A stretch of DNA of 62,003 nucleotides from Proteus hauseri ATCC 700826 (GCF_001654965.1 NZ_LXEV01000012.1:1-62003), one strand, 5' to 3'. Positions 1 through 10,964 are shown, numbered from the stretch's first letter. The notes: generated by a model from the sequence alone, not told the origin. Translations and numbers: made by a program.

Positions 1-121
1 TTTTTTATAAAATTTGTGATTAGTTTATATTAAGTTATCTACTTTTAAACATGAATAAAAAATAATCTGAATATTCATTGTTAAAACTATAGTTAAAATA
101 AGGGTTAAAACAATAAAATTA

Positions 122-136
122 GCCCTAATTTAGGGC
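122..136 (-). terminator. Probable terminator of the GntR gene
   Basis: A perfect 7-bp inverted repeat (GCCCTAA / TTAGGGC, 1-nt centre) lies just past the stop codon of the GntR-family gene. On the minus strand it is followed by a T-rich stretch. Upstream of it (1-121) I see only AT-rich sequence. Confidence 0.55.
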
Positions 137-140
137 ATTT

Positions 141-802
141 TTAGCAGAGATTTTGGCGAGAAAATGCCGCGAGAACAGTTCGTTCTGAAATATCTAAATA
201 CTCTTCCATTGCAAGAGCTGCTTCTTGTGCTTTTCCATCCATCAATAACTTTAAAATATACCTATTTTTTTCAATATATGGGGCATGAAGAAGTTGGGGA
301 TCGTTTAACAAACCAAAAGCTAGACGTAATTCAGCTGAAATTAACTGATATTGCTTAAATAATCGAGGGCTATCAGAAAGCTCAACAATTGCGGTATGAA
401 AATGCATATTACATGTTCCAACACCATTCCAATCTTGTTGATTTTGAAAAATTTTAGCTTCGTTAACTTTATCTATCATCTTATTTATTGCAGGATGCAT
501 AGGATAAGAATGGCGCAAAGCATCGCATTCAATTAATCGTCTTACCCGGTAAATATCCATAATAGTTGCCATATCTGGTACAGAAACAAACACGCCACGA
601 TTAGGTTTATAAGTAAGAAGACCTTCTTCTGTGAGTATGCGAAAAACCTCTCTTAATGTGTTACGCGAAATTTCTAAAGTTTCACTTAAGGCGGTTTCAG
701 AAAGCTTTTCACCAGGAGGTAATTCTCCAATAGTGATTTTTTGCCGAATAATCTCAGCAACTTTTTGGGAAAGAATTTGTGGTGCGATTTTTTTTGCGTC
801 AT
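141..802 (-). CDS. GntR/FCD-family transcriptional regulator, start codon out of frame
   Basis: This is a FadR-subfamily (GntR) repressor of about 220 residues, probably the local regulator of the oxoproline operon that starts at 1271. Reading upstream of the first in-frame GTG (593) gives an uninterrupted winged-helix sequence, with PPGEKLSETALSETL, ISRNTLREVFRILTEEGLL and YKPNRGVFVSVP. The C-terminal part (roughly residues 85-220) is an all-helical FCD ligand domain. The only plausible ATG (802-800) is one base out of frame, separated from the HTH by a run of eight A on the coding strand. A ninth A would join them. The stop that closes the in-frame sequence upstream is at about 839. So the gene is either frameshifted at its second to sixth codon, rescued by slippage, or carries a base-calling error. 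Function as a pyroglutamate or amino-acid responsive regulator is inferred from position only. Confidence 0.75.
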
Positions 803-1270
803 CTTTTGCTATAGATCCTCGATAGGAGTGCCCATTCTACCAGCGAGTTCTAAAATATATAACCTCTATTGTGCCAGTATGTCGCATTTCTCACTGATAG
901 AGTTCCCTATTTATTTCTATTTTTATCAACGATCATTAGTCTCTTTCTTCGAAAATTTTAATAATTAAGCTAAATCAGCTATCAATAAAATGCACCATTT
1001 TTGATCATGCTAAATTTTGATGCTTTATTTGAGTGCATTTTTATCACTTATTAAGCACGATTAAATGTCAAAAAAATGTTAAAAAAGTGATCTTGTTTGC
1101 ACTTTTACAATCTCATATTTAAATCTATTTGCTTATTTATTCATCTATTATTATTAATTGTTCAACAATCTAATATCATATGATTAACAATATAGATGTT
1201 GTGCTCAACAATGGCACGTTAATTGCCTAAGTGATAATAATTAAAATAATGATGATAAAGGGGGTAGCCG
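803..1270 (+). promoter_or_regulatory. Intergenic region with two candidate GntR operators before the oxoproline operon
   Basis: This 470-bp AT-rich divergent region separates the GntR gene from the permease gene. It holds two inverted repeats with related halves: ATTGTTCAACAAT at 1157-1169 (perfect) and TGTTG-TGCT-CAACA at 1197-1210. Their centres are about 40 bp apart, close to four helical turns. TTGT/ACAA-type dyads are typical of FCD-subfamily GntR operators, so these are candidate binding sites for the neighbouring regulator. The first gene has a strong ribosome site (AAAGGGGG) at about 1257-1264. I see no gene in the rest. Confidence 0.5.
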
Positions 1271-2521
1271 ATGGCTACACAAGATACTGCAAATACAGCT
1301 CCAACTTCGTTTATAAAAAATAGGCGCTCTTCATTAATTGCTGCCATTTTTTTAATGGCGACCTCTGCAATTGGTCCTGGGTTTATTACTCAAACAGCAA
1401 CATTTACCGCGACAATGGGCGCAGCTTTTGCTTTTGGGATCCTCGCTTCTATTGTTATTGATTACATTGTGCAACAAAGCATATGGCGAGTTATTACCGT
1501 CACTAATATGCGCGCATCTGATATTGCAAATAAAGCAATTCCGGGAAGTGGTTATTTATTAGCCGTATTAGTTATCTTTGGTGGATTGGTTTTTAACGTT
1601 GGTAATATTGCGGGAGCAGGATTGGGATTAAATGCCATGGTTGGGCTTGATCCTAAATGGGGCGGGATTTTAAGTGCCTTGCTTGCGATTTATATTTTCT
1701 CATCACGTAAAGCCAGTAATTTTATTGACCGGATGATTATTATTCTTGGCGTAGTTATGATTTTACTGACTGTATTTGTCATGATTGCCTCAAATCCACC
1801 TATAGGCGAAGCACTAAGACAAACTGTTTTGCCTGATGAAATTAACTTCGCCACTATCACAACTATTGTTGGGGGAACTGTTGGGGGTTATATCTGTTAT
1901 GCCGGAGCTCATCGACTGCTTGATAAAGGCACTACTGGTATTGAGAACATTGAGGTGGTTTCGAGTGCAGCAACTAAAGGTATTTTAGTCGTTGGTTTGA
2001 TGCGCTACATTTTATTCCTTGCGATCCTTGGTGTTGTTTCTAGCGGTGTAACGCTTGATATCTCTAGCCATGCAGCTAATCCAGCATCTCAAGCATTTCA
2101 ACATGCCTCAGGACTTACTGGATTACGTGTCTTTGGTTTGATCTTATGGGCCGCAGCGCTAACAAGTGTTATTGGTGCTGCTTATACCTCGATGTCATTT
2201 ATCACTGTATTTAAAAAAGGTGTTACTGAACGTCAACGTAATATCGCAACCATTATTTTCATCGCTGTATCATTAGTTATTTATATGGTTATGGGCACGG
2301 CACCTGCGGCGTTACTGGTTTTTGCTGGCGGTTTTAATGGCTTAATTTTACCTATTGGTATGACGTTATTTATTTTCGTTGCATGGCGTCGTAAAGATTT
2401 AATGAATGGCTATAAATACCCTGCATGGCTGTTATGGTCAGGCATCATTGTTTGCTCATTAACATGGTATATGGGTGTTATGTCAGTAGGCGCTATCTTC
2501 AATTACCTCAATATTGCTTAG
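1271..2521 (+). CDS. NRAMP-family permease (YcsG-like)
   Basis: This 416-residue integral membrane protein has about 11 hydrophobic segments and belongs to the NRAMP-like branch that accompanies YcsF/LamB genes (YcsG in Bacillus). Visible marks are the early [22 protein letters not shown] segment at about residues 35-56 and a second conserved glycine-rich segment, [16 protein letters not shown], near 197. It is the first gene of the operon with pxpA, a DUF1445 gene, pxpBC and a biotin carboxylase. By context the likely substrate is 5-oxoproline or a related lactam, or a metal needed by the pathway; the sequence does not decide. The start has a strong AAAGGGGG ribosome site. Confidence 0.8.
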   Translation: MATQDTANTAPTSFIKNRRSSLIAAIFLMATSAIGPGFITQTATFTATMGAAFAFGILASIVIDYIVQQSIWRVITVTNMRASDIANKAIPGSGYLLAVLVIFGGLVFNVGNIAGAGLGLNAMVGLDPKWGGILSALLAIYIFSSRKASNFIDRMIIILGVVMILLTVFVMIASNPPIGEALRQTVLPDEINFATITTIVGGTVGGYICYAGAHRLLDKGTTGIENIEVVSSAATKGILVVGLMRYILFLAILGVVSSGVTLDISSHAANPASQAFQHASGLTGLRVFGLILWAAALTSVIGAAYTSMSFITVFKKGVTERQRNIATIIFIAVSLVIYMVMGTAPAALLVFAGGFNGLILPIGMTLFIFVAWRRKDLMNGYKYPAWLLWSGIIVCSLTWYMGVMSVGAIFNYLNIA

Positions 2522-2534
2522 GGGAATAACAACG

Positions 2535-3320
2535 ATGATAAAGGCGATAGATTTAAATAGTGATTTAGGCGAAAGCTTTGGTCAATGGACAATGGGTAAT
2601 GATGCCGCAGTATTAGAAATTGTCAGCAGCGCTAATATTGCTTGTGGGTTTCATGCGGGTTCTCCTGACGGTATTTTAAAAACATTAAAAGCAGCCAAGC
2701 GACACAATACAGCCATTGGTGCTCACGTTGCTTATCCCGATTTAGTGGGATTTGGTCGTCGTAATATGGATATTGCCAGTGATGAATTAATCGCTGATGT
2801 GATTTATCAAATAGGTGCCTTACAAGGTTTAGCTAAAGCCGCAGATATGACAGTCACTTATGTCAAACCTCATGGCGCACTTTACAACACCATTGCCCAT
2901 GATAAACGCCAAGCATTAGCTGTCATTGAAGGAATACTCGCTGTTGATCCTCAGTTAGTGCTAGTTGCATTGGCAGGATCACCATTAATCGCTTTAGCGA
3001 AAGAAAAAGGGCTTAGTGTTATAGCAGAAGCTTTTGCGGACAGGGCTTATCATTCAGATGGCACATTGGTTTCACGAAAAAAAGAAGGGTCTGTCTTACA
3101 TGACTCAAAACTTGTTGCACAACGTATGTTGCGACTGGTGCAAGAAGGTGGGGTTGAATCAATTGAAGGCATATTTACACCAATACAAGCAGATTCGATT
3201 TGTGTTCATGGCGATAGCCCAGATGCGGTTAATTTAGCGAAAAGCGTCAAAGAACTTTTAGTTCATCATGGTGTAGAAATTAAGCCATTTGCGCCTTCTT
3301 TAATGGTAACAAAGGTGTAA
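2535..3320 (+). CDS. pxpA: 5-oxoprolinase subunit PxpA (LamB/YcsF family)
   Basis: PxpA is the 261-residue TIM-barrel-like subunit of the ATP-dependent prokaryotic 5-oxoprolinase, which opens 5-oxo-L-proline to L-glutamate together with PxpB and PxpC. The family signature is clear: [14 protein letters not shown] at the N-terminus, then [37 protein letters not shown] and the [18 protein letters not shown] stretch. The ATG at 2535 is preferred because GGGGAATAAC lies just upstream; an earlier start (2514) would overlap the permease stop. It is tightly spaced within the operon and acts in the cytoplasm. Confidence 0.93.
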   Translation: MIKAIDLNSDLGESFGQWTMGNDAAVLEIVSSANIACGFHAGSPDGILKTLKAAKRHNTAIGAHVAYPDLVGFGRRNMDIASDELIADVIYQIGALQGLAKAADMTVTYVKPHGALYNTIAHDKRQALAVIEGILAVDPQLVLVALAGSPLIALAKEKGLSVIAEAFADRAYHSDGTLVSRKKEGSVLHDSKLVAQRMLRLVQEGGVESIEGIFTPIQADSICVHGDSPDAVNLAKSVKELLVHHGVEIKPFAPSLMVTKV

Positions 3321-4130
3321 ATGATGACGATATTAATGAAAGCAACAGCTGATGCAGTGAGGCAAGCGCAAGAAGCCAGATTAGCCATTCGCAATGGCTT
3401 AGCCATACCTACAGCGGGAATGGCGAAAGGAATGACACAAGCTAATATGATAAGCCTGCCTCGCGATTGGGCATTTGATTTTCTACTTTATGCGCAGCGT
3501 AACCCCAAAAGTTGCCCTATTTTAGATGTTTGTGACGCAGGAAGTTATCACACTATTTTAGCTGAAGGTGCTGATTTACGGACTGATATTCCGCTTTATC
3601 GGGTTTGGGAAAATGGCAAATTAGTTGATGAAATAACAGATGCGACAGATATTTGGGCGCAGCATCCTGATTTAGTCACTTTTCTGATTGGCTGTAGTTT
3701 TACGTTTGAAACACCCATGCTAGACGCGGGTATTGAAATTCGTCATATCACTGATAATTGCAATGTGCCGATGTATAAAACAAATCGTTTATGTCGCCCC
3801 GCAGGGCGCTTAAAAGGGGAATTAGTTGTTTCGATGCGTCCTATCCCGGCAGATCGTGTCGCTGATGCTGTGATGATAAGTGGTCGTTTTCCCTCTGTTC
3901 ATGGTGCACCTGTGCATATTGGTGAGCCTCTCGCATTGGGAATTAGCGATATTATGTCACCTGATTTTGGTTCGCCAGTCAGAATAGAAAAAGGTGAAAT
4001 ACCTGTATTTTGGGCTTGTGGGGTAACACCACAAGCGGCTGTTATGCGCTCAGGTGTTCCTTTTGCATTAAGCCACGCACCAGGACATATGTTTATTACG
4101 GATGTGCCTGATGCTGCTTACCATGTTTAA
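3321..4130 (+). CDS. DUF1445/YcsI-family protein, putative hydro-lyase
   Basis: This 269-residue protein belongs to the YcsI (DUF1445) family, relatives of which have been assigned as D-glutamate cyclases or hydro-lyases. Sequence marks are the N-terminal helical [32 protein letters not shown] in the middle, and near the C-terminus [16 protein letters not shown] and [16 protein letters not shown]-glutamate cyclase would make 5-oxo-D-proline, which fits this operon, but the activity is inferred from the family. It follows pxpA immediately (stop and start adjacent) and precedes pxpBC by 14 bp, so the genes are co-transcribed. Its start is the ATG directly after the pxpA stop; a second ATG sits one codon later. 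Confidence 0.8.
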   Translation: MMTILMKATADAVRQAQEARLAIRNGLAIPTAGMAKGMTQANMISLPRDWAFDFLLYAQRNPKSCPILDVCDAGSYHTILAEGADLRTDIPLYRVWENGKLVDEITDATDIWAQHPDLVTFLIGCSFTFETPMLDAGIEIRHITDNCNVPMYKTNRLCRPAGRLKGELVVSMRPIPADRVADAVMISGRFPSVHGAPVHIGEPLALGISDIMSPDFGSPVRIEKGEIPVFWACGVTPQAAVMRSGVPFALSHAPGHMFITDVPDAAYHV

Positions 4131-4144
4131 AAAGGAGATATCTT

Positions 4145-5722
4145 ATGCGTTTTTTGCCGGTTAATTTATCTCACTTACTTGTTGAGCTTTCATCTTTAAA
4201 AGAGACTCTGGCGTTATATGAATCAATAAAACAGGCTGATATTCCTGCGATACAAGACATGGTACCCGCAGCTAAGACACTGTTAATTCACTATATACCG
4301 TGGCTAATCAGTGCCGAAGAACTTGTGTTAATGGTGCGAAAGTTAGAAATAAAAGCCGTGTTATCTCGACAAACTCGATCATTAACGATCCCTGTTGATT
4401 ATCAAGGGGAGGATCTTAATGAAGTTGCCGAATTATTAGGGATCAGCATTAGTGATGTGATCCGTAAACATACAGAACAAACTTACCAAGTTGCATTTAC
4501 CGGATTTGCTCCGGGATTTGCTTACCTTATTTCTGAAGAAACGCCGTTGTATGTTCCTCGTAAAAAAACACCTCGCACACGTATCCCAGCTGGCTCAGTG
4601 GGGCTTGCTGGCGAATTTAGTGGTGTTTATCCACAACAAAGCCCCGGTGGTTGGCAGTTAATCGGTACTACCGAAATAAAAATGTGGGATCTTTCTCGTG
4701 AACAACCCGCATTCTTATTACCTGGTAATGAAGTTCATTTTGTGGATGCAAAAAAAGTACCAACAACTATTTCATTGCCAGAAAAAACGCAGGACACTCA
4801 TTTATCACCCTTATTTAGTACTCAAGGGCTTTATGTTATTTCAGCGGGATTACAAACACTATTTCAAGATGAAGGACGTATTGGGGCTGCATCAATGGGG
4901 GTTTCAGCTTCAGGTGCATTAGACAAACCCGCATTACATGCTGCGAATCGTTTAGTAGGAAATCCCCCAACTTTAGCTGTGCTTGAAATTACGCAAGGTG
5001 GGTTAACACTCAAAGCACGACAAGATTGTGTAATGGCATTAACAGGCGCAGATTGTGTTATCAGCTTAAAGCATGAAGCAGGTGATATTGAGCGCTTTAG
5101 TGGATATCAACCGCTAGATATTCGCTGTGGTGATGAGCTTACTATTGGTGTACCTATTGCTGGCGTACGCAGCTATTTGGCGGTTAGAGGGGGTTTTTCT
5201 CTACCAAAAATACTAGGTAGTCACGCGTTTGATACATTAGCGCAAATTGGCCCAAATGCATTACGAGAAGGGGATGTATTACATCTAAATAGTGAAACTG
5301 AGCTAAGTGGCATAATTGTTGAAGAACAGCCATTAACTGAATTACCTAAATCAGGTGATACCGTTACGCTTGACGTTATTTTAGGGCCTCGCGCTGATTG
5401 GTTTACTGCTGATGCAATAAAAACGTTAACCTCGCAATTGTGGCAAGTGACTCCGCAATCTAATCGTATAGGATTACGTTTATTAGGGAACACACCTTTA
5501 GAGCGAGAGCAAAAACAAGAACTTTCAAGTGAAGGGACTTGTATTGGTGCAATTCAGGTACCAATCAATGGTCAACCCGTTTTATTCCTTAATGATCACC
5601 CGTTAACGGGTGGTTACCCTGTTATTGGCGCTGTTGCTGAATACCACTTACCACTAGCAGGGCAAATTCCTGTTAATGCAAACATTCGTTTTAACCCCAT
5701 CACCCCATTTCAGGAATATTGA
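4145..5722 (+). CDS. pxpBC: 5-oxoprolinase subunits PxpB and PxpC fused
   Basis: This 525-residue protein fuses two subunits that are separate in most bacteria. Residues about 1-210 are PxpB/KipI (CT_C_D domain), shown by [11 protein letters not shown] near 116-126, [19 protein letters not shown] near 145 and [11 protein letters not shown] near 168. Residues about 225-515 are PxpC/KipA (CT_A_B domain), shown by [33 protein letters not shown] and LTGGYPVIG. Both domains are homologous to the carboxyltransferase parts of urea carboxylase. Combined with PxpA they should hydrolyse 5-oxoproline with ATP. The gene lies between the DUF1445 gene and the biotin carboxylase with short gaps and a GGAGATATCTT ribosome site. 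The fusion is an intact single reading frame. Confidence 0.9.
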   Translation: MRFLPVNLSHLLVELSSLKETLALYESIKQADIPAIQDMVPAAKTLLIHYIPWLISAEELVLMVRKLEIKAVLSRQTRSLTIPVDYQGEDLNEVAELLGISISDVIRKHTEQTYQVAFTGFAPGFAYLISEETPLYVPRKKTPRTRIPAGSVGLAGEFSGVYPQQSPGGWQLIGTTEIKMWDLSREQPAFLLPGNEVHFVDAKKVPTTISLPEKTQDTHLSPLFSTQGLYVISAGLQTLFQDEGRIGAASMGVSASGALDKPALHAANRLVGNPPTLAVLEITQGGLTLKARQDCVMALTGADCVISLKHEAGDIERFSGYQPLDIRCGDELTIGVPIAGVRSYLAVRGGFSLPKILGSHAFDTLAQIGPNALREGDVLHLNSETELSGIIVEEQPLTELPKSGDTVTLDVILGPRADWFTADAIKTLTSQLWQVTPQSNRIGLRLLGNTPLEREQKQELSSEGTCIGAIQVPINGQPVLFLNDHPLTGGYPVIGAVAEYHLPLAGQIPVNANIRFNPITPFQEY

Positions 5723-5738
5723 TAGGAGCATATCACTC

Positions 5739-7484
5739 ATGACAATAACTAACCAAAATAGCAGAGTGAAGCATCGGGTACTTATTGCTAACAGAGGTGA
5801 AATCGCTGTTCGTATTATTCGTGCTTGCCAAGACTATGGCGCCACTTCGATAGCAGTTTATGCTAATGACGATATTGATGCGTTACATGTTCGCCTTGCC
5901 GATGAAGCTTATGGATTAAAGGGTAATTTACCCAAAGAGAGTTATCTCGATATTGAGAAAATTATCGCTATTGCTCAGAAGGCTAAAGCAACCATGATCC
6001 ACCCCGGTTATGGTTTTCTTTCTGAACGATCTGATTTTGCAAAAGCAGTTCAAGATGCAGGATTTATTTGGGTCGGCCCTAATCCTGAAACAATAGAAGT
6101 ACTGGGTGATAAAGTACAGGCGCGTAAAATTGCCCAATCCGTTGGTGCGCCATTAGTAAATGGTACAGCTGATCCGGTTAATGATGCCAAAGAAGTCTAC
6201 GATTTCGCTAAACAATATGGTTTACCCGTTGCGATAAAAGCCGCATTTGGTGGTGGTGGCAGAGGGTTAAAAATCGCTTATAAAATGGATGAAATTGAAG
6301 AACTTTATCATTCAGCAGTACGAGAAGCGGTAACGGCATTTGGCCGTGGTGAATGCTATGTCGAACAATTTTTAGATAAACCTCGCCATATTGAAGCACA
6401 AATTATTGCGGATAAATTAGGTAATGTCGTCGTTGTTGGGACGCGAGATTGTTCTTTACAGCGTCGTAATCAGAAATTAGTTGAAGAAGCACCAGCACCT
6501 TATTTAAGTGATGAACAACGCCAACGCATTCATCAATCAGCAAAAGATATCTGCGCTAAAGCAAACTATGTTGGCGCTGGCACTGTAGAGTTTTTATTAA
6601 GTGCGAATGGCACTATTTCATTCCTTGAAGTGAATACGCGGCTACAAGTTGAACATCCAGTTACTGAAGAGACTGCTGGCATCGATTTAGTTATCGAGCA
6701 GCTACGTATTGCAGAAGGTTTGCCATTAAGTATTGATAAAACACCAGTACCTCGTGGCCACTCCTTTGAATTTAGAATTAATGCGGAAGATCCGGCTAAA
6801 GGATTTTTACCTACACCAGGATTAATTACGCATTTTACTCAGCCTTCAGGCCCCGGCGTGCGAGTTGATAGTGGGGTGGTTGAAAATAATCAAGTATCGC
6901 GCCAGTTTGATTCGATGATGGCAAAATTGATTGTAACAGGGGCAACGCGTGAACAGGCTATCTCTCGTGCTCGTCGCGCATTGGCTGAATTTAAAATAGA
7001 AGGCGTGGCAAGTGTATTACCTTTTCATCGAGCAATGATGGAACAACATGATTTTACAGATGAATTTAAAGTGCATACTCGTTGGATAGAAACTGATTTT
7101 AATAGTACTAACACTCAATTTCCACGTAGTACGGCAGCAAAAAATGAGGAGTTAGTGCGTACCTTTATTGAAATTGATGGTCGTCGTCATCAACTTGCAT
7201 TACCAGCGCAGCTTTTGTCTTTATCTGCGCTAATACCAACAGCAATCAGCATGAGTAATGAGAAAGAAGAAAATGAAAAAGCAGTAACTGCGCCAATTTC
7301 AGGTGTATTACATAGCTGGATTTTGTCTGATGGTGAAAATGTGAATGAAGGTGATGTAATTGCAATAATGGAAGCAATGAAAATGGAAGTACAGGTTATT
7401 GCTTCTCGTAATGGTGTTTTACAGCAAAAAGCCAAAACGGGTGAATATTTCTCAGCAGAAGCTATTTTAGCTGAAATTAATTAA
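5739..7484 (+). CDS. Biotin carboxylase fused to biotin carboxyl carrier domain
   Basis: This protein of about 581 residues resembles AccC with a C-terminal carrier domain. The N-terminal pre-ATP-grasp segment is [17 protein letters not shown]. The ATP-grasp region carries [11 protein letters not shown] and the catalytic [17 protein letters not shown], followed by the biotin-carboxylase C domain with [10 protein letters not shown] and [10 protein letters not shown]. After a short linker comes a biotinyl domain with the EAMKMEV motif; Lys at about 548 is the predicted biotinylation site. It is not the housekeeping AccC, because it lies in the oxoprolinase operon and carries its own carrier. 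The start (ATG at 5739, AGGAG upstream) places it 17 bp after pxpBC. Its carboxyltransferase partner could be the PxpB/PxpC domains. Confidence 0.88.
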   Translation: MTITNQNSRVKHRVLIANRGEIAVRIIRACQDYGATSIAVYANDDIDALHVRLADEAYGLKGNLPKESYLDIEKIIAIAQKAKATMIHPGYGFLSERSDFAKAVQDAGFIWVGPNPETIEVLGDKVQARKIAQSVGAPLVNGTADPVNDAKEVYDFAKQYGLPVAIKAAFGGGGRGLKIAYKMDEIEELYHSAVREAVTAFGRGECYVEQFLDKPRHIEAQIIADKLGNVVVVGTRDCSLQRRNQKLVEEAPAPYLSDEQRQRIHQSAKDICAKANYVGAGTVEFLLSANGTISFLEVNTRLQVEHPVTEETAGIDLVIEQLRIAEGLPLSIDKTPVPRGHSFEFRINAEDPAKGFLPTPGLITHFTQPSGPGVRVDSGVVENNQVSRQFDSMMAKLIVTGATREQAISRARRALAEFKIEGVASVLPFHRAMMEQHDFTDEFKVHTRWIETDFNSTNTQFPRSTAAKNEELVRTFIEIDGRRHQLALPAQLLSLSALIPTAISMSNEKEENEKAVTAPISGVLHSWILSDGENVNEGDVIAIMEAMKMEVQVIASRNGVLQQKAKTGEYFSAEAILAEIN

Positions 7485-7532
7485 TCTAACATCAGTAATC
7501 CATTGATTAATATTGATATTATCTTTAATTAT

Positions 7533-7576
7533 AAAGCATCTTAGTTTTGATTTTCAGCAAGCTAAGATGCTTTTTT
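7533..7576 (+). terminator. Rho-independent terminator of the oxoproline operon
   Basis: A 12-bp stem (AAAGCATCTTAG / CTAAGATGCTTT) with a 17-nt loop runs straight into a T run, about 50 bp after the last gene of the operon. Confidence 0.85.
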
Positions 7577-7683
7577 ATAATAACGTAATTCATATTCCTA
7601 TTTGTTATATCTAATTCCTTTTGGTTATAAGTTATATTGCTTATAATCTATCCATATTTAGAGCATGGTGAAAAGGGAATAAG

Positions 7684-8478
7684 ATGCTGTTAGTAACACA
7701 ACTCCTCATTGGTTCTGTGATTGGTTTAGTTATTACAACAACAGGTGTTGGTGGTGGTGTTATTTTATTGCCTGTACTTATTTATCTTTTTGGTATGAAT
7801 GCATTAGCGGCTGTTGCAACCGCTAATTTGCTCTCGATGCTAATGAAATTATCATCTTCTTATCTTCATTTTCGTTTAGGTAATATCCCGCTAAAACCGG
7901 CGCTACTTATTTTAGGTATTATGTTTCCGGCCACTTTTTTAGCCAGTTATGGCGTAACATGGTTAGGTAACCAACCCCAATATTATGCGCGAGTAGAATC
8001 GGGCATAAATATCTTGATGATCGTGGCTATCGTTTTTTCACTCATCCTTTTTTTACAGCGAATGATAAGAAAATCTTCTATTGATCCCTTAACATTATTA
8101 ACACCACCGAGTGCGATAACTGTTTCATCACTACTTGTTCCAGGAATGAGTGCCGGTTTTGTATTAGGTGCGACTGGCGTTGGAGGTGGATTAGTGGTGT
8201 TACCTGTATTAATGCGTTTTGCTCAAATGGGAATTAAAGAGGCAATAGGTACCTCTATTTTTATTACCACGATCCTTTCTGGCGGCTCTGCAATTGCTTA
8301 TAGTGCAGGTGGATATACCGATGTTCATACAGCACTGATCCTCTGTTTAGGTTCTCTTTTTTCTATTCCTTTAGCGCGTTATCTTTTGGTTTATTTATCT
8401 GAACGCTTTTTTCAGTATCTTACGCTCTCATTTATTCTGATCAGCATCATAATGATGAGTTGGAAATTGATAAACTAA
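7684..8478 (+). CDS. TSUP (TauE/SafE) family membrane permease
   Basis: This 264-residue inner-membrane protein has about eight hydrophobic segments arranged as two related halves. Each half starts with the family glycine motif: TTGVGGGVILLPVLIY near residue 20 and GATGVGGGLVVLPVLM near 158. TSUP proteins export or import sulfite, sulfoacetate and related organic anions; the substrate cannot be read from the sequence. The gene stands alone behind the oxoproline operon terminator, so a link to that pathway is only possible. Its start has an AAGGGAATAAG ribosome site. Confidence 0.85.
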   Translation: MLLVTQLLIGSVIGLVITTTGVGGGVILLPVLIYLFGMNALAAVATANLLSMLMKLSSSYLHFRLGNIPLKPALLILGIMFPATFLASYGVTWLGNQPQYYARVESGINILMIVAIVFSLILFLQRMIRKSSIDPLTLLTPPSAITVSSLLVPGMSAGFVLGATGVGGGLVVLPVLMRFAQMGIKEAIGTSIFITTILSGGSAIAYSAGGYTDVHTALILCLGSLFSIPLARYLLVYLSERFFQYLTLSFILISIIMMSWKLIN

Positions 8479-8582
8479 CTTAATGTAATATCGAGTGAGT
8501 CAATTTATCTTAGAGAAGCTTTAGTTAGACTGAACCTCACTATTTTATTTCGATTAACGATTAAGTGTGAGTAACTAAAAGC

Positions 8583-8813
8583 ATGAACATTAAAATTGGT
8601 GATGAATTTTTAGTTTATATGGCATTAGGTGAAGAGAGCTATATGAAAGAGTATTACCGTGTTATTGAGCTTGATAAAGATTTAGGGCAAGTAACAGGTA
8701 AATTGCTAAAAAGAACAACAGCAGATGATAAAAATATGGGGTTAGGTCGTTGTGAGTTAGAAGGCGGGATTGAGCAATTTGCGTTAGAAGATATTTATGC
8801 GGTTGAAAAGTGA
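8583..8813 (+). CDS. Small conserved-looking protein of unknown function
   Basis: This is a 76-residue acidic protein without signal peptide or membrane segment. It reads as a compact beta-rich fold (IGDEFLVYMALGEES, YYRVIELDKDLGQVTGKLLKR, CELEGGIEQFALEDIYAVEK). I do not recognise the family. It has a weak ribosome site, coding-like composition, and ends inside a hairpin, which supports a real monocistronic gene. It lies convergent with the PACE gene. Confidence 0.55.
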   Translation: MNIKIGDEFLVYMALGEESYMKEYYRVIELDKDLGQVTGKLLKRTTADDKNMGLGRCELEGGIEQFALEDIYAVEK

Positions 8814-8830
8814 TCCTATAAAGGATCACT
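8809..8830. terminator. Hairpin between convergent genes
   Basis: An 8-bp inverted repeat (AGTGATCC / GGATCACT, 6-nt loop) overlaps the stop codon of the small gene and sits before the end of the PACE gene. The T tract is poor, so terminator function is tentative. Confidence 0.5.
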
Positions 8831-8851
8831 CTATTTATACTATTCAACACG

Positions 8852-9292
8852 TTAGGCTACTGGCGAATTTTCAGGTAATGCCGATTTGGGTAATCCAAAT
8901 ACTTTGTCAAAAACCCAATTATAAACAAAGGTATAGCAAGGAATAATAATAATCAGTGCAAAATCCATCACTAATGCTTGCCATAATGAAACACTTAACC
9001 ACCATGCAATTAATGGGATTAAATAAAGTACCAGCGTTAATTGAAATCCGATAGCATGAGCCAGTCGACGTCTAAACGTTCGAATTCTTGAAACTTGGCG
9101 GCTTTCCCAGAATTCAAACAGACAGTTATAAATAAAGTTCCAGCTTACAGCAATTGTTGTTATCACTAATGCCAATGGCCCTGTTACTGCGGTTGAGCTA
9201 TCTGCAAGCAAGGCTAATCCCACCGAAGAAATTATCCAGCCAAAAATTTCATAAGCGGTAACGTAAATAATTTTTCGTTTAATTCCTTGCAT
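8852..9292 (-). CDS. PACE-family efflux transporter
   Basis: This 146-residue membrane protein has four hydrophobic helices in two tandem bacterial transmembrane pair repeats. Family marks are RKIIYVTAYEIFGW at the N-terminus (with the conserved Glu in the first helix), NFIYNCLFEFWE at the end of the first pair, and FVYNWVFDKVFGLP closing the second. PACE proteins such as AceI expel biocides or short-chain diamines with the proton gradient. The gene is divergent from a LysR-type regulator, the arrangement seen for aceI and aceR, so that regulator is the likely controller. Confidence 0.9.
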   Translation of the reverse strand: MQGIKRKIIYVTAYEIFGWIISSVGLALLADSSTAVTGPLALVITTIAVSWNFIYNCLFEFWESRQVSRIRTFRRRLAHAIGFQLTLVLYLIPLIAWWLSVSLWQALVMDFALIIIIPCYTFVYNWVFDKVFGLPKSALPENSPVA

Positions 9293-9402
9293 CTTGCTCT
9301 CTTTTTCTATGGATAAGTGACGTTAAGCATCGTAAGATAAATCAACAAAAATGACAGAAAAAGTCAGCTAGTATCAATTTAACTGAAACATCAGGAGTGA
9401 AC

Positions 9403-10305
9403 ATGCAGTTCTCTAGTGAACATATTGCGTTATTTTTAGCAGTGATGGACAAAGGTTCTTTCTCTGCGGCTGCACGTTCGTTAAAACGCGTTCCATCGGC
9501 AGTCAGTATGGCAATTGCTAATATGGAAGCAGAGCTAGGTTATGCGCTTTTTGAACGATCATCGCGTGAGCCACAACCAACAGAAAAAGCCAAAGCGCTT
9601 GAACCTCATGCAAGAATGATTGCCGAGCAATTAAAATTATTACAGGCACATGCTCAGGAATTATCGATGGATCTTGAGAGTGTGTTAAATATCGGTGTTG
9701 CTGCTGATATTAACCCAGATTATTTATTACCAGCATTATCAGAATTGACTCAGCGTTACCCACTACTCAATGTCAATGTAATAACGGCAGCGCAAGATGA
9801 CATTATTGAAATGCTTCATTTGCGCAAAATACAGCTCTGTTTAGTATATGGGGGAATGTACGTTAATGGTGATGAGCAATTTCAATATTTAGGTTCTGAA
9901 TCACTTGTTGCCACAATATCAGCGAGCCACATAGCTCTTGCTCATCCAGCAGGTGTATTTATTGAAGATTTAGTGAATGTTCGCCAAATTATTATTGCTA
10001 GCCATACTCAAGAATTACGAGATGTACGCTCTTTAGTCGCGACCAACTATTGGCAAACTGACAGCTTCCAAATGGCATTAGGTATGGTTGAAGCCGGTAT
10101 GGGATGGGGTAATTTGCCTTATTCACTGATTTATACTCAGCTGCAAAAAGGTAAATTAAAACAGCTTCAATTTAAGAATACAAAAAATGAGTTACGTTTG
10201 CCTATTCATGCAATGTGGTTAAAAGGGGAGTCATTGCAAAAAGGAGCGAAAGAATTAGTTGAGCTAATGAATATTCATCAGCCCACTATGCCTAATATTA
10301 ATTAA
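9403..10305 (+). CDS. LysR-family transcriptional regulator
   Basis: This 300-residue protein has a LysR winged helix at residues about 4-62 ([29 protein letters not shown]) followed by a periplasmic-binding-like effector domain from about 88. The ATG at 9403 has AGGAG five bases upstream and is preferred to an in-frame GTG six bases earlier that overlaps that ribosome site. It is divergent from the PACE efflux gene over a 110-bp gap and probably controls it. Its last codons nearly meet the end of narL, which is convergent. Confidence 0.88.
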   Translation: MQFSSEHIALFLAVMDKGSFSAAARSLKRVPSAVSMAIANMEAELGYALFERSSREPQPTEKAKALEPHARMIAEQLKLLQAHAQELSMDLESVLNIGVAADINPDYLLPALSELTQRYPLLNVNVITAAQDDIIEMLHLRKIQLCLVYGGMYVNGDEQFQYLGSESLVATISASHIALAHPAGVFIEDLVNVRQIIIASHTQELRDVRSLVATNYWQTDSFQMALGMVEAGMGWGNLPYSLIYTQLQKGKLKQLQFKNTKNELRLPIHAMWLKGESLQKGAKELVELMNIHQPTMPNIN

Positions 10306-10964
10306 TCAACGCGTTGTTGATGAACCCAAACCGCCACTTCAACACGTGATTTTAATTTCATTTTTTTCAGTAAATGTTTTACATGCACTTTAACGGTGCT
10401 TTCTGTGATATCAAGCTTACGAGCGATCATTTTATTCGATAGCCCTTGAGCGATTAATTTTAAAATATCGCGCTCGCGTGGAGTGAGCTGCTCGATATCA
10501 CGCTCACCTTCAGATCTATCTTCGCGTAATGACTCTGCTAAAATAGGTGTAAGCGCTGGGCTTAATACCATTTTTCCTGCCGCGGCTTGTTTGAGTGAAG
10601 AGAGTAGTTCCTCTGGTTCCATATCTTTTAGTAAGTAACCGTCGGCTCCGCGTTTTAATGCCGTCACCAGATCGTCACTGTAATTAGAAACACTAAATAC
10701 TACGATCCGCCCTGATAATGATCTTAATCTCAGTTGATCCAGCGTTTCAAATCCATTCATTCCTGGCATATTAAGATCAAGCAAGATTAAATCAGGATCG
10801 AGCTCTTCAGCTAATTTAACGCCCTGAATACCATCGCCTGCTTCACCAACAACAGTGAGAGTATTATCAAGGCTTAATAACTGCTTTACGCCATTGCGTA
10901 ACATCGGGTGATCATCAATCAATAAAATTGTCGCTTTCTCTGCGATAGATTCCATATTATTCAT
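10302..10964 (-). CDS. narL: Nitrate/nitrite response regulator NarL
   Basis: This is a response regulator of about 220 residues. The receiver domain ([20 protein letters not shown]) has the phospho-acceptor Asp in [13 protein letters not shown]-terminal LuxR-type HTH follows ([36 protein letters not shown]). Phosphorylated by NarX, it activates narK and narG promoters and represses alternative anaerobic pathways. I chose the ATG at 10964, which has GGAG nine bases before it; an in-frame ATG at 10979 also exists. The gene overlaps the end of narX, so the two are translated from one message. Confidence 0.92.
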   Translation of the reverse strand: MNNMESIAEKATILLIDDHPMLRNGVKQLLSLDNTLTVVGEAGDGIQGVKLAEELDPDLILLDLNMPGMNGFETLDQLRLRSLSGRIVVFSVSNYSDDLVTALKRGADGYLLKDMEPEELLSSLKQAAAGKMVLSPALTPILAESLREDRSEGERDIEQLTPRERDILKLIAQGLSNKMIARKLDITESTVKVHVKHLLKKMKLKSRVEVAVWVHQQRVD

